Source of the DNA: Phycisphaeraceae bacterium
Lineage (GTDB): Bacteria; Planctomycetota; Phycisphaerae; Phycisphaerales; Phycisphaeraceae
Length of the DNA: 5,855 bases
Direction: 5' to 3'
Assembly: GCA_003552605.1 (NCBI GenBank)
Contig: PUNN01000277.1
Span: 1-5,855, forward strand
How positions within the stretch are numbered: the first letter of the stretch is position 1; each line of letters starts with the position of its first letter. The position numbers and the translations under genes are program-made. Under the pieces are notes generated by a model. That model worked only from the letters and a program-made list of their open reading frames with translations. It did no database searches and was not told the origin of the DNA. Below, piece after piece: positions 1 to 5,286 of the stretch.

Positions 1-1
1 C

Positions 2-859
2 GAGAAGCAGACCATTCCCGCCAGCGCCCTGGTCAATCTCACCGATGCCGCCAGTGTGAGGCGGCAGGAGATGGGCCGGCAGGAAGTCAGCCGCCAGACC
101 CAGTCGTTCAAGCAGCTCTTCATGAACCTGCGCATCGCCGCCGTGCAGACCGCCATTTCCACCGGCGCGATCCACTTCGATGCCGAGGGACGATTGCTCA
201 AACAGAATGGCCAGGCCGCGATCAGCGTCGACTTCAGCCTTCCCGATAGCAATACGGGAAACCTCACCGGCCAGGAGGGAATTCTCGGCGGCGATGAGGC
301 CAAGTGGTCCAACGCGCTGAGCTCGATCGTCAACCAGGTGCGCGATCTCAAGGCCATGGCCGTGCGCCGCACCGGCTACCCGCTGGCGTATGCCTTCTAC
401 GGCAACAATGTGCCGGGTTATCTCGCGGCGAACGAGAGCATCCAAACGTGGATCGATTCGAACGCGCCACTGGCACAGGCGGCGAACCAGCAACTGCTCG
501 CTTCCGGTGAGCTGGCGCCAGGGCTGCTCGGCCTGACGTGGGTGCCGATGGGCGATGCGTTCTTCATCGATCCGTCGGGGGAGGCGGTGTCGATCCACGA
601 TGATGATGCAGTGGTGTTCACCCCCGCACCTTCCCCGGACTGGTACGAGCTTGTGCAGGGGTCATACCCCGTCCCGCGCGGTGTCGCCGCGGCGGGCAAT
701 GCCGGGGAACTGCTCGGCAGTCTGGAAGAGGTCCACGGCATGTTCAGCTACGCCGCGGGCCAGCTCAACCCGCCTTCGCTTGAACAGTTCGCCGGTGACA
801 CGTTCCTGCCATTGATCAAGGTGCCCGCGGCGGTATTCCAGGCCAACGTCCACTGGTAG
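2..859 (+). CDS. Major capsid protein, lambda gpE-like (5' partial)
   Basis: This is the shell protein of the phage head, which would assemble into the icosahedral capsid in the cytoplasm. The frame is open from base 2 to the TAG at 857-859, so 285 residues are visible and the N-terminus lies outside the window; the in-frame GTG at 56 is not the real start. The visible part follows the phage major capsid protein E family (lambda gpE, HK97 fold). It has an Arg/Gln-rich helix (RRQEMGRQEVSRQ, visible residues about 20-32), then a helix leading into 'TAISTGAIHFDAEG', then a beta strand rich in Val/Asp ('AISVDFSLPDS'). Further on is a 'W.NALSSIVNQVRDLK' helix, and the end is a short hydrophobic strand (PLIKVPAAVFQANVHW). 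Lambda gpE has 341 residues, so perhaps a hundred residues are missing by rough alignment. It heads the visible structural operon and is followed by a connector gene, as expected. The family is called from remembered sequence patterns; the CDS itself is secure. Confidence 0.82.
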   Translation, partial: EKQTIPASALVNLTDAASVRRQEMGRQEVSRQTQSFKQLFMNLRIAAVQTAISTGAIHFDAEGRLLKQNGQAAISVDFSLPDSNTGNLTGQEGILGGDEAKWSNALSSIVNQVRDLKAMAVRRTGYPLAYAFYGNNVPGYLAANESIQTWIDSNAPLAQAANQQLLASGELAPGLLGLTWVPMGDAFFIDPSGEAVSIHDDDAVVFTPAPSPDWYELVQGSYPVPRGVAAAGNAGELLGSLEEVHGMFSYAAGQLNPPSLEQFAGDTFLPLIKVPAAVFQANVHW

Positions 860-863
860 TGGC

Positions 864-879
864 ACGGGGACGCTCCCGT
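864..879 (+). other. Small imperfect hairpin after the capsid gene
   Basis: Five bases after the capsid stop codon, ACGGG(G)A and TCCCGT can pair around a three-base loop, with one bulged G. No T-run follows, so it is not a typical rho-independent terminator. It could slow transcription or protect the 3' end of capsid mRNA, which is needed in excess over connector mRNA. In DNA this rich in GC it may also be chance. Confidence 0.2.
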
Positions 880-890
880 TCCCGCTTCGC

Positions 891-900
891 CTGCCGGCAG
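891..900. repeat. 10-bp perfect palindrome in the capsid-connector gap
   Basis: CTGCCGGCAG is a perfect palindrome in the untranslated gap between the capsid and connector genes. It is too short to form a stable hairpin alone and could be a protein-binding half or chance. No function is assigned. Confidence 0.25.
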
Positions 901-933
901 CATGAGAGTGCAGGAGAACCGGGTATTGCCTTG

Positions 934-940
934 AAGAGAG
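934..940 (+). promoter_or_regulatory. RBS deciding the GTG start of the connector gene
   Basis: AAGAGAG lies five bases upstream of GTG 946. It favours that start over the in-frame GTG at 859 or TTG at 931, whose nearest purine-rich stretch (GGAG) lies about 14 bases away. The protein starting at 946 begins M-S-Y-C-T-R-Q-D, the usual N-terminus of DUF1320 proteins. Confidence 0.6.
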
Positions 941-945
941 ATGAT

Positions 946-1371
946 GTGAGCTACTGCACGCGCCAGGACATCGAAGACCTGCTCGGCGAGCGAAATGTCG
1001 TGCTCTGGTCGAACCTCGACCCCGATGCGACCGAGGCCGATGAGTCGCGCATCGACCGCGCGATCGCGTGGGCGGCAGACCGGATCAATGAGCGAATGAA
1101 GGGTGGCCCCTACCGCGTGCCGCTCGTTGCCGAAGGAGGCGAGCTGATCGGCCTCAGGCACGTCTGCGCGATGCTGGCCGGCTGGTGGCTCTTTTCTTCA
1201 CGCGGGTTCATCGAGGCGGTCACGGGGGAGGGCGTCGGCGCCGGGATGAAGGCAGTGCGCCGTGATGCAGAGCGGCAACTCGATCGATACCGCGCCGGCA
1301 TCGACCACCTATCGGCGGCAAAGGTGACCGCAAGGCCGCAGACCCCCACAGTGGTAGATGATGGCGGCTGA
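946..1371 (+). CDS. Head-tail connector, DUF1320 / phage gp36-like
   Basis: Predicted head-completion or connector protein, forming a ring below the portal where head and tail join. From GTG 946 it is 141 residues, the usual size for the Mu gp36 / DUF1320 family. The family opening '(M)xYxTxxDLxxxxGExxxxxxS' is seen as MSYCTRQDIEDLLGERNVVLWS (residues 1-22). After it come an acidic loop (DPDATEADES), the typical helix 'RIDRAIAWAADRINERMKGG' with 'PYRVPL' (residues 36-60), a helix around RHVCAMLAGWWLF (71-83), and a basic helix at 102-120 (KAVRRDAERQLDRYRAGID). The tail end is polar and probably flexible. An upstream extension to GTG 859 is possible, but its residues are Arg-rich and unlike the family. 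It follows the capsid gene after an 86-base gap and lies 14 bases before the next gene, which fits a connector. I also recall planctomycete homologues with the same 'RIDRAIAYA...I...L.GGPY' motif, unchecked. Confidence 0.8.
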   Translation: MSYCTRQDIEDLLGERNVVLWSNLDPDATEADESRIDRAIAWAADRINERMKGGPYRVPLVAEGGELIGLRHVCAMLAGWWLFSSRGFIEAVTGEGVGAGMKAVRRDAERQLDRYRAGIDHLSAAKVTARPQTPTVVDDGG

Positions 1372-1384
1372 AGTCATGCCGGTA

Positions 1385-1445
1385 GATGCAGGTTGAAGCG
1401 AAGATGGGCCAACAAACTCCCGATCCGTGGATGCAGCTTGAAGCG
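1385..1445 (+). repeat. Imperfect 16-bp direct repeat, 45-bp spacing
   Basis: GATGCAGGTTGAAGCG (1385-1400) recurs as GATGCAGCTTGAAGCG (1430-1445), a 15 of 16 match exactly 15 codons apart. Both copies contain an in-frame ATG and encode MQVEA and MQLEA. Similarity beyond the core is weak (CCG followed by TAG or TGG before the ATG). It looks like a small in-frame duplication covering the start of the terminator-like gene. Confidence 0.7.
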
Positions 1446-1898
1446 GCCGTGTGGACGGCGCTGGAAGACGAGTCGAGCTTTGCCGAACTCGTGCGGCCGG
1501 CAAACCGGTGGCGGATGAGCCACGGAAAGCCCCGCCCGCGCGTGACAAGCGCCGACCTTCCCGAAGCGCGGCTGCGGTTCGAGGGCGGGCAAGTCGATGC
1601 TACCTTCTCGAGCACGCACTGGCAGCAGCAGGAGCAACTCGTCGTCGAACTGGCCTCCGGTGACACGCGAGCCGGGCTGATTCACAAGCTGCGCCACGCT
1701 GCGATCAAGGCGATCGGGAAGGCGGCGAGGCAGCGGCTTGGCCTGGACTTCATCGCGGAGGTCACAGTTACCGAAGCAGTGCAGCAGGATGCGCCGCAGC
1801 GGTGGCAGGTCGAACGTGGCATCAAGGGTTGGATCGCACTTGTCCGCATCACCATCCTGATGCAGTTTCCACACCCGGAAGCTGAAGGAAGCGAATAG
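1386..1898 (+). CDS. Probable tail terminator/completion protein
   Basis: A 170-residue protein without a family I can name with certainty. It has a helical N-terminus (MQLEAAVWTALEDESSFAELVRPANRW, about residues 16-42). A short 'PR.TSADLPEARLRFEGG' segment (51-68) follows, then alternating strands ('QLVVELASGD'), a helix (residues 97-117) and a closing beta hairpin ending 'GWIALVRITILMQFP' (148-162). That alternation, the size, and the position right after the connector match lambda gpU-like tail terminators or Mu gp37-type neck proteins. This is inference from order and secondary structure, not from a motif. The start is uncertain: ATG 1386, ATG 1404 and ATG 1431 are all in frame, and none has a strong Shine-Dalgarno site. 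Residues 1-5 (MQVEA) and 16-20 (MQLEA) repeat each other, so the first 15 codons may be a duplication of the start region. It is followed by gene 4 after 11 bases. Confidence 0.6.
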   Translation: MQVEAKMGQQTPDPWMQLEAAVWTALEDESSFAELVRPANRWRMSHGKPRPRVTSADLPEARLRFEGGQVDATFSSTHWQQQEQLVVELASGDTRAGLIHKLRHAAIKAIGKAARQRLGLDFIAEVTVTEAVQQDAPQRWQVERGIKGWIALVRITILMQFPHPEAEGSE

Positions 1899-1902
1899 GG
1901 AG
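1897..1902 (+). promoter_or_regulatory. RBS deciding the GTG start of gene 4
   Basis: AGGGAG overlaps the TAG stop of the previous gene and stands seven bases before GTG 1910. The adjacent TTG at 1907 would leave only four bases, and ATG 1931 would leave 28. GTG 1910 is therefore preferred, and translation is probably coupled to the upstream gene. Confidence 0.6.
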
Positions 1903-1909
1903 ACAGTTG

Positions 1910-2440
1910 GTGGGCACCACACTCAACGCAATGATACGAAGCATTGTCGAGCCGACCATGTTGAAGGAAACCGCCCTCGGCGGCAGCGGTGGCCTGCGCG
2001 ATGTGCTCGATGAGGCCGCTTCCACCCGTCGCTATACGTTCAATCATGGCGCCAGCGATGATGGGGTAGCCGATGTACTGATGCACGACCGTTTCCAGCT
2101 TGGCTCGGGTGCCGACTTGACAGTCGATCTGTCCGACTTGCCTTCACCTTTCGGTGACAGCCAGGACCTCACCGCCGGGCGTGTCAAGCTGATTCGTATC
2201 ATGGTGGGTGAGGATTATGACGGGCTGCTCATCGTGGAGCCGGCCGAGACCGATGGCTGGACAGGTCTGCTCGCAGCCGGCGAGTTGCATTTGCCGGCGG
2301 GCTCAGAACTGCTTGCGGTGGACAAAGGGAACGTGGCCTTCGCGGCCGGGGCGGATTCGCACCGACTGCGGTTTCGGGATGATGGTTCCGGGCTGGTGGG
2401 TGGCAAGTTCGATGTGATCGTGATCGGCAGCACGGGGTGA
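1910..2440 (+). CDS. Beta-rich putative virion protein
   Basis: A 176-residue protein from GTG 1910 with no signal peptide or membrane segment. It has a short N-terminal stretch, then 'MLKETALGGSGGLRDVLDEA' (17-36) and an aromatic strand 'RRYTFNHG' (41-48). 'GADLTVDLSDLPSPFGDSQDLTAGRVKLIRIMV' (67-99), the glycine-rich 'PAGSELLAVDKGNVAF' (129-144) and a terminal 'GKFDVIVIG' strand (165-173) follow. I remember a widespread unnamed phage family with the same skeleton: an aromatic strand, 'LDL.G.L.D.FG....F..IK.I.V', then '...YDIVVIG' at the end, usually encoded among structural genes. From that I infer a virion beta-sandwich protein, perhaps a decoration or tail-associated subunit; the exact role is unknown. 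Its last codons overlap an in-frame GTG (2437) of the next reading frame, but the next gene most likely begins 56 bases downstream. Confidence 0.55.
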   Translation: MGTTLNAMIRSIVEPTMLKETALGGSGGLRDVLDEAASTRRYTFNHGASDDGVADVLMHDRFQLGSGADLTVDLSDLPSPFGDSQDLTAGRVKLIRIMVGEDYDGLLIVEPAETDGWTGLLAAGELHLPAGSELLAVDKGNVAFAAGADSHRLRFRDDGSGLVGGKFDVIVIGSTG

Positions 2441-2481
2441 AGGCATCCGGGTGCGCTACGGTGCAGAAGGGCGCTCCGCGG

Positions 2482-2494
2482 GGAGGAAGAAGAG
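2482..2494 (+). promoter_or_regulatory. Strong RBS deciding the ATG start of gene 5
   Basis: GGAGGAAGAAGAG, a purine run with a full GGAGG core at 2482-2486, lies ten bases upstream of ATG 2497; its AGAAGAG part lies closer. It favours ATG 2497 over the in-frame GTG 2437, which overlaps the previous stop codon. This is one of the best Shine-Dalgarno regions in the window and suits a highly translated structural protein. Confidence 0.65.
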
Positions 2495-2496
2495 AT

Positions 2497-2883
2497 ATGG
2501 CCGGGCCGAGTCGAAGCGGTTGTTTCGGGCAGGTGACAGTGGATGACATCACCTTGGCGCATGTCAGCTTCTGGCGGCTGTCTGACATGGCCCTGCTCCG
2601 CGGCTATCGCACCAGCAGCAGCGGCTCGCAGCCCCGCCAGGCGCGCGGCGGCAATGACTGGTCGGCACGCATCGCGGCCATGATCCCGGTCGAAGGCGCA
2701 TCGCTGCCATCGCCGGGAACCCTGGTCAACGTTGAACTGCTCGAGACCCCCGATGAAGGCTGGAAGGGCACGGCGCGTGTCATCGCAATCCGCACACAGG
2801 TCAGGATCGGACCCCAACGGCCCGTGGCCTTGATCATCGAGGTGGCGGGTGCCGGTGAACTTGAACCGGTGGTGGCGGTGTGA
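2497..2883 (+). CDS. Small beta-rich protein, tail-tube-like or decoration protein
   Basis: A 128-residue protein whose layout resembles small phage tail-tube proteins. The opening is 'MAGPSRSGCFGQVTVDD' with the short strand 'ITLAHVSFWRLSD' (18-30). A basic, serine-rich loop 'YRTSSSGSQPRQARGG' (37-52) follows, then 'NDWSARIAAMIP' (53-64), 'PSPGTLVNVELL' (71-82) and 'GWKGTARVIAIRTQVRIG' (88-105). It ends in 'VALIIEVAGAGELEP' (110-124). The 'W....I', 'PG..V.V.L', 'G.A.V..I' and 'F/V.G.G.L' pattern is what I recall from tail-tube proteins that stack as hexamer rings. The position after a connector and a terminator-like gene is the lambda V slot, though here one extra gene intervenes. A head decoration protein is the main alternative. 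The coding sequence is secure because of the strong ribosome-binding site and GC-rich third positions; the role is inference. Confidence 0.55.
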   Translation: MAGPSRSGCFGQVTVDDITLAHVSFWRLSDMALLRGYRTSSSGSQPRQARGGNDWSARIAAMIPVEGASLPSPGTLVNVELLETPDEGWKGTARVIAIRTQVRIGPQRPVALIIEVAGAGELEPVVAV

Positions 2884-2925
2884 GCCTGTGATGTGATCAG
2901 GTTGGCGCCGGGACCTCGCGCGGCC

Positions 2926-2931
2926 AAGGAA
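2926..2931 (+). promoter_or_regulatory. RBS of gene 6
   Basis: AAGGAA stands ten bases before ATG 2942 in a 58-base gap. It supports a small gene too short to trust on length alone. Nothing else recognisable is in the gap. Confidence 0.5.
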
Positions 2932-2941
2932 CGCAACAATC

Positions 2942-3193
2942 ATGCCCGACCAGCGTGTGACAACGACGTCACGTGAACAGATGGCATTGTCCACCTTGCG
3001 GGATCGAGCTGATGCCATTGCCCGGCAGGTCAGGCTCATCGAACGCGAGCCGGTCGACGGTGAGCTTGTCGATGCCCTCGCGGCGGTCGCCGCACTGCTC
3101 GCCGAACAGGCCGAAGCGCTGGTGCAACTGCACGAGCAGGTCGCTCATCGCCGGGTCGCCCGCTTCGCCCTCGGTGGTGAAGCAGGAATGTAA
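2942..3193 (+). CDS. Small helical protein of unknown function
   Basis: An 83-residue protein with no family I recognise. Residues 11-36 (REQMALSTLRDRADAIARQVRLIERE) and 41-71 (ELVDALAAVAALLAEQAEALVQLHEQVAHRR) would form two amphipathic, charged, Ala/Leu-rich helices, the second likely a coiled coil. There is no signal peptide, cysteine or glycine-rich fold. A weak Shine-Dalgarno sequence precedes the ATG, and the stop TAA is followed 12 bases later by the next gene. It sits where tail phages usually encode tail-assembly chaperones before the tape measure, and small helical proteins occur there. However, no frameshift site and no tape measure follow, so a chaperone role is only a guess. Alternatives are a scaffold or an adaptor subunit. 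Codon use matches its neighbours. Confidence 0.6.
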   Translation: MPDQRVTTTSREQMALSTLRDRADAIARQVRLIEREPVDGELVDALAAVAALLAEQAEALVQLHEQVAHRRVARFALGGEAGM

Positions 3194-3199
3194 GGAAGG
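3192..3199 (+). promoter_or_regulatory. RBS of gene 7 overlapping the gene 6 stop
   Basis: AAGGAAGG overlaps the last two bases of the TAA stop of gene 6 and lies six bases before ATG 3206, close to ideal spacing. Translation of gene 7 is probably coupled to gene 6. Confidence 0.65.
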
Positions 3200-3205
3200 C
3201 GCACC

Positions 3206-4180
3206 ATGCCCCGGAATGAACCGATCGATGTCCCCTATTCCGAGCTTCCGGATTCCCCGCGAAAGCAGTTCGATGCCGAGCAGGGTTTTACCGCCGTGCG
3301 GGATGTGCTGTGCCAATGGTCGCATGCGGACCGCCTTGCCGCGCAACTGCTCGGCGGTCCCAAGATTGACAGCGGCGGTGTGTCATGGCGCCAACCAGCC
3401 CGGTTTCCGGGTGTGCCCGCAGCACGGGTACAGCGGGTTCAGGTGATCCCATTCCATCCGCAGGATGTCAGTGGCGATGGCGGCGGTACGGACCTCGATG
3501 GGGGGATGAACCGCGATGCGAAGCACGATCTGGCCCAGCTCACCGTCCACTACGCCACCGGCGACCGGCAGGGTGAGGAAGCCGCGCAGCCGCATCCCGA
3601 TGGGCTGGAAGTAACCGAAACGATCGAGCCGGATATCGAGCTGACGGCCCTGCCAGCAGACCGGCTGGTGTGGGGCGCACAGCCGGATGGCGATGGGATT
3701 CGTGCCGTGCCGTCGCTTCAGGCGCCGGTGAAGCTGAATGCGGGCCTTGCGTGGGTGGTCAGGTTCCACCGTGTGCCGGGAGAACTCGATCGTTCGCTAT
3801 TCGAATTGCTCGGCACGGTGAACGATCGGCCGATCGTTTCGCGGCATTTCGGCTATCGGTTCGAGCCCCATACACTGCTGTATCAGAGCTTCAATGCCAC
3901 ACGCCAACTGTCTGCCGAGGGCCGTGGCGAGTGGACGATCACGCTGCGGCTCGGCTATCGCCGCAATGCTCGCCGCAGCGATGACTCGGGGCAGGGGCCG
4001 TTGCTCGAACATGCCGGCGGCCCGCGGCCACTCGGTTGGAATGGCCTTTACGACATCACGGCAGGCGACTTCAAGACCATCCATCGCAAGATCATCGAGC
4101 AAGGCGAAGCGGGGATCGGCCCGAGGGTGCTGCTGTACCCACCGGCAGACTTCACCCGCTTGAGGCTGACTGCCGGCTGA
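3206..4180 (+). CDS. Putative phage structural protein, unnamed family
   Basis: A 324-residue protein that I cannot name. It starts with a polar segment (MPRNEPIDVPYSELPDSP), then 'CQWSHADRLAAQLLGG' (about 36-51) and 'RVQRVQVIPFHPQDV'. An acidic/glycine insert is followed by 'DLAQLTVHYATGD' (about residues 108-120). Later come 'PVKLNAGLAWVVRFHRVP' (172-189) and 'SRHFGYRFEPHTLLYQSFNATRQL' (212-235). The C-terminal segment has an 'EWTITLRLGYRRN' strand and 'GWNGLYDITAGDF' (277-289). I recall unnamed proteins from planctomycete prophages with the same tail-end pattern ('ETLLYLGA...W.ITYRF...WN..Y....GDF'), encoded beside proteins like gene 8. No enzyme motif, membrane segment or signal peptide is visible, so a virion component such as a baseplate or tail protein is likely. 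An unusual 18-bp palindrome lies in its coding sequence (3821-3838). The gap to gene 8 is 77 bases. Confidence 0.5.
   Translation: MPRNEPIDVPYSELPDSPRKQFDAEQGFTAVRDVLCQWSHADRLAAQLLGGPKIDSGGVSWRQPARFPGVPAARVQRVQVIPFHPQDVSGDGGGTDLDGGMNRDAKHDLAQLTVHYATGDRQGEEAAQPHPDGLEVTETIEPDIELTALPADRLVWGAQPDGDGIRAVPSLQAPVKLNAGLAWVVRFHRVPGELDRSLFELLGTVNDRPIVSRHFGYRFEPHTLLYQSFNATRQLSAEGRGEWTITLRLGYRRNARRSDDSGQGPLLEHAGGPRPLGWNGLYDITAGDFKTIHRKIIEQGEAGIGPRVLLYPPADFTRLRLTAG
3821..3838. repeat. 18-bp perfect palindrome inside gene 7
   Basis: AACGATCGGCCGATCGTT is identical to its reverse complement and contains two CGATCG hexamers back to back around GC. It encodes N-D-R-P-I-V. By simple base-composition chance a perfect 18-bp palindrome is expected about 0.02 times in a window of this size under uniform base frequencies, slightly more in GC-rich DNA. 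It could be a binding site, but the coding context and the frequent CGATCG words allow chance. Confidence 0.9.
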
Positions 4181-4257
4181 ATTGCGCCGGTCGATGCCGC
4201 GCCGGCACCTTTATGCCCCGCAGACCATCTGCCCCAATGCATTGCACGGTCAACACC

Positions 4258-5286
4258 ATGGCCATCACACCCCCGAATCCACCCCGAAGTGTTGAGCCCG
4301 GTGATCCGGTCACGGCTTCGGGTCACAATGCCCTTGTCGCCGCGGCGGATGCCTTCTGGCGTTCATCCCTTGTAAGGGCCCACCATGGGACGATGGGGCT
4401 GCACCAGGCACCCGACCCGCGGCTGGCGGTTGAGCCGGCTTTCATCGCACGCATCACTGAAACGCATGACCACGGCAGGCATGGCTGGAAGGAACAGGTA
4501 TGGGAGGCCTCATCGGGCCAGTGGCAGGATATGCCCGATGGGCGGTCCGGATACCCCGGCGATAGCCCTGCTTTCGAGATCAACGGCCGCGAAGGTGTGC
4601 CCGGTGATACGATCGTGGTCATGCATCACACTGGTGGGGAGGCCGGCTGGTACTTTTTCAGCACCGCTGCAGGGATGGATGAGCCGCCGAAGCCGTTGAA
4701 CCAGGCAGGTGGCGATCAGGCCGATGCGGGCACATGGGATATTGAACAGCAGGGCGAAAAGCGCGGCGTGCTGCTGGCCGTGTCCCGGCTCGATCCCGAA
4801 TCGGGCCGCGTGTTCACAAGGACAGTCGGCATCGACAGCCTCGGCAACGTGGTCAACATCTCCGCTGAGACGCTGCTCGGTGAACTGCCGGGCGCTGAGC
4901 CTTCGCCCGATGAAAAGGTCAAGGTCGACGTTCACGACACCGAGGAAGGCTTCCTTCGCCAGAGTGGTGGGGAACAGGCATTCCATAAGGTTGTGGGGGA
5001 CAACGAAGCAACCATCGACGCCGGGCAGACCCCGCCGCCGGGTGAAGGCTGGCTCGCCAAGCAGGTGCTCGTCGATGGCCAGGGCCGGCGGCAGCTTGTA
5101 GACCGGCATGTGGGGCCGGCCCCGTCACGGTATTTCTTCGAGTTCCTTCGCGTTACCGAGGTCGACCTCGATGCGTGTCCGTATCCCTGGTTCGACTGGA
5201 CGGCCACGCGCATCGAGGTTGACGCCACCGGCCACGTGCAGACGCAACCGTTCACGGGCAATCCGCTCGAGGAGATCGACTCATGA
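4258..5286 (+). CDS. Putative tail-fibre-like or minor structural protein
   Basis: A 342-residue protein from ATG 4258. Its N-terminus, 'PRSVEPGDPVTASGHNALVAAADAF' (9-33), carries the 'GDPxTAxxxNxLVxA' pattern. I remember that pattern as the opening of many phage minor structural or fibre-associated proteins, where it probably anchors to the virion. Residues about 57-135 form a beta-rich region ('AFIARITE', 'KEQVWEA', 'FEINGREGVPGDTIVVM', 'GWYFFS'). Further on are a polar middle and an acidic 'PSPDEKVKVDVHDTEEGF' stretch (about 221-238). The end is 'RYFFEFLRVTEVDLDACPYPWFDWTATRIEV'. No catalytic motif, coiled coil or collagen-like repeat is present. The start is not certain: ATG 4213 is in frame and none of the starts has a clear ribosome-binding site, but 4258 gives the family-like N-terminus. 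Its TGA overlaps the next ATG (ATGA), so gene 9 is coupled to it. Receptor binding is a guess. Confidence 0.5.
   Translation: MAITPPNPPRSVEPGDPVTASGHNALVAAADAFWRSSLVRAHHGTMGLHQAPDPRLAVEPAFIARITETHDHGRHGWKEQVWEASSGQWQDMPDGRSGYPGDSPAFEINGREGVPGDTIVVMHHTGGEAGWYFFSTAAGMDEPPKPLNQAGGDQADAGTWDIEQQGEKRGVLLAVSRLDPESGRVFTRTVGIDSLGNVVNISAETLLGELPGAEPSPDEKVKVDVHDTEEGFLRQSGGEQAFHKVVGDNEATIDAGQTPPPGEGWLAKQVLVDGQGRRQLVDRHVGPAPSRYFFEFLRVTEVDLDACPYPWFDWTATRIEVDATGHVQTQPFTGNPLEEIDS
5269..5274 (+). promoter_or_regulatory. RBS of gene 9, inside the end of gene 8
   Basis: GAGGAG stands eight bases before ATG 5283, within the last codons of gene 8. Together with the ATGA overlap it indicates translational coupling and confirms the start. 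Confidence 0.65.

Noticed and set aside
902..934. Ten-residue reading frame from ATG 902 in the capsid-connector gap
   Set aside because: Too short, with no ribosome-binding site at useful spacing and no recognisable leader-peptide features.
1060..1067. GCGATCGC octamer, resembling the HIP1 repeat of cyanobacteria
   Set aside because: Only one clear copy was noticed in the window, so it does not indicate a cyanobacterial origin; it is explained by frequent CGATCG words in GC-rich coding sequence.
1374..1922. 182-codon reading frame on the - strand opposite gene 3
   Set aside because: Low-complexity product without motifs. The + strand gene has the helix/strand pattern and operon spacing.
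2215..3039. Long 274-codon reading frame on the - strand
   Set aside because: It runs opposite genes 4, 5 and 6, whose frames show good ribosome-binding sites and family-like patterns. Its product is rich in Arg, Ser and Pro with no domain, as expected for an antisense shadow in GC-rich DNA.
4172..4206. GCCGGC copies at 4172 and 4201 that could pair as a hairpin between genes 7 and 8
   Set aside because: A six-base stem with a long loop and no T-run is not a credible terminator, and GCCGGC is common in this DNA.
4036..4257. Upstream extension of gene 8 into the end of gene 7
   Set aside because: The in-frame TTG at 4036 lies inside gene 7, and the added residues are Arg/His-rich, like a shifted reading of gene 7. 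ATG 4258 gives the family-like start.
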